This document shows, in pieces, positions 63,225 to 64,000 of a stretch of DNA of 64,000 nt; the stretch's first letter is position 1, and every line of letters starts with the position of its first letter. Origin of the DNA: Trichopria drosophilae. Taxonomy: Eukaryota > Arthropoda > Insecta > Hymenoptera > Diapriidae. The notes beneath the pieces are model-generated. The model ran no database searches, was not told where the DNA came from, and was given only the letters and a program-made list of their open reading frames with translations. The translations under genes and the position numbers were made by a program. Location: positions 106,289,501-106,353,500 of the forward strand of contig CM059587.1 of NCBI GenBank assembly GCA_030407085.1, read 5' to 3'.

Positions 63225-63390
63225 ATTATATACCTGGAAACTGAGCACAAACTCCATCATACTTGATAGAATATTGATAACCTTCTAACTACGAAGTAAT
63301 CTATATATTTTATTGATTTTTGTTGTGAAACATTCGGTCTGCTTGTGCTTCGGTTTTAACATTTCTCTTCAGTTTATTTTCACACTATAG
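63225..63390. promoter_or_regulatory. Upstream block conserved between OR5 and OR6 (OR6 copy)
   Basis: Counterpart of 55330-55500, about 90-250 bp before the OR6 start codon. The ACTACGAAGTAATCTATATA and TTTTATTGATTTTTGTTGTG part is the clearest. No TATA box is called with confidence. Confidence 0.45.
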
Positions 63391-63476
63391 TAGTAATCTC
63401 AAGATATCTGTAATTTCACCCGGCATGAGATATATGTGTTTAATTCAAAAGCTTCTGTAACATTCGGTGATATAGG

Positions 63477-63812
63477 ATGCATAGTTCGTATTCCTGATAT
63501 AATATCCATATTTTTTCTAGAACAGGTTATGTTTAAGAACAATTCTTTTAGATTTTGATTGGGCATTTGGTATAAATCATATCGGTCTAAATATTTTTGG
63601 TTTGTGGCCTAGAATTATAGAGAGGACCGGAAATAAAAATTTTCGTCCGTTATGGACAAACGTAGTGATGGCGACGGCATTATTTGGCCCACAAATGTAT
63701 GCCATGAGTCGCATAATCCATGAGCTTCCTCTTGTTGTTGATAATCTTATGACGAGTTCTTCAACAGTACTTGGATTTATCAAAATATTACTTTTCTGGG
63801 TAAACGAAAAAG
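63477..63812 (+). CDS. Odorant receptor 6 of the array, cut by the window end
   Basis: N-terminal part of a sixth insect odorant receptor; later exons lie beyond base 64000. Start exon 63477-63483 (ATG CAT A, donor GTTCGT), a 68-bp intron of the same length as in OR5, then exon 63552-63812 with donor GGTAATT. The protein begins MHNFDWAFGINHIGL, followed by FGLWPRI, TM1 around GPQMYAMSRIIHELPLVVDN and TM2. Exon 1 is the same length (261 nt) as in OR5, and both share FRPLW and MSR.(I/V)HELPLV, so this is a recent duplicate pair. No in-frame ATG lies directly upstream of the 63552 acceptor before a TAG, which shows that a separate start exon is required. Bases 63813-64000 are intron. Confidence 0.88.
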
Positions 63813-64000
63813 GTAATTCACCATTTTCTTACTTTTAGTGGAAAACTAATTTTCTACCTTCAAATATTCACATTAAAAAATATTAATTTATAAAATAAAT
63901 TACATAAAATAGTAAAAACTACTCTAATGAAGCGAATTCTCAATTTAAGAGATTACGAGAACTGAGAAAACCGACTTAAAATGAAATTTCACTCTACCTT

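Noticed and set aside
1..64000. tRNA, rRNA, CRISPR or bacterial operon features
   Set aside because: No cloverleaf with A/B boxes, no regularly spaced direct repeats with unique spacers, and no compact intron-less genes were seen; the sequence is eukaryotic.

Overview
The window looks like nuclear DNA from an insect, most likely a hymenopteran (bee, wasp or ant). It is very AT-rich, its genes have short exons with GT-AG introns, and almost half of it has no recognisable gene. The only intact protein-coding content is a tandem array of insect odorant receptor (OR, 7tm_6 family) genes, all on the + strand between about 21.8 kb and the right edge. Five genes run to a stop codon and a sixth is cut by the window end. 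They share one architecture: a tiny start exon (seen convincingly in genes 4-6), an N-terminal exon, a ~480-508 nt exon, an exon of exactly 100 nt, one of 120-129 nt, one of exactly 156 nt, and a 57-60 nt exon carrying the end of TM7 and the stop. Splice phases are identical between genes. The assignment to odorant receptors rests on family motifs read by eye; no search was run.

Layout: 1-10.5 kb is AT-rich non-genic DNA with several non-autonomous DNA transposons: a TTAA/CCCTTGC piggyBac-like element, a foldback element with 71-bp tandem repeats, and a TA-flanked element nested inside it. 10.5-15.9 kb is a decayed APE-type non-LTR retrotransposon whose reverse transcriptase frame is split by a 2.7-kb palindromic complex of 17-bp and 80-bp repeats. 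16.2-18.8 kb (- strand) is a second, different decayed retrotransposon, itself hit by a TTAA element that contains another hairpin element. 19-21.8 kb is mostly empty.

21.8-64 kb is the OR cluster: OR1 21812-27845, OR2 34080-40366, OR3 43259-45895, OR4 48312-51923, OR5 55555-62370, OR6 63477-right edge. Introns and intergenic spacers hold transposon relics: a 2.3-kb foldback element in OR1 intron 5, a TTAA element in OR2, a foldback element in OR4, a mariner-like relic in OR5, and three copies of one ~200-bp repeat between genes.

Functionally, each OR protein should sit in olfactory neuron membranes with the co-receptor Orco, forming a ligand-gated cation channel. Such head-to-tail arrays grow by unequal crossing-over; OR5 and OR6 look like the youngest pair because even their upstream DNA is similar. 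I see no bacterial-type system, CRISPR array, RNA gene or viral genome.
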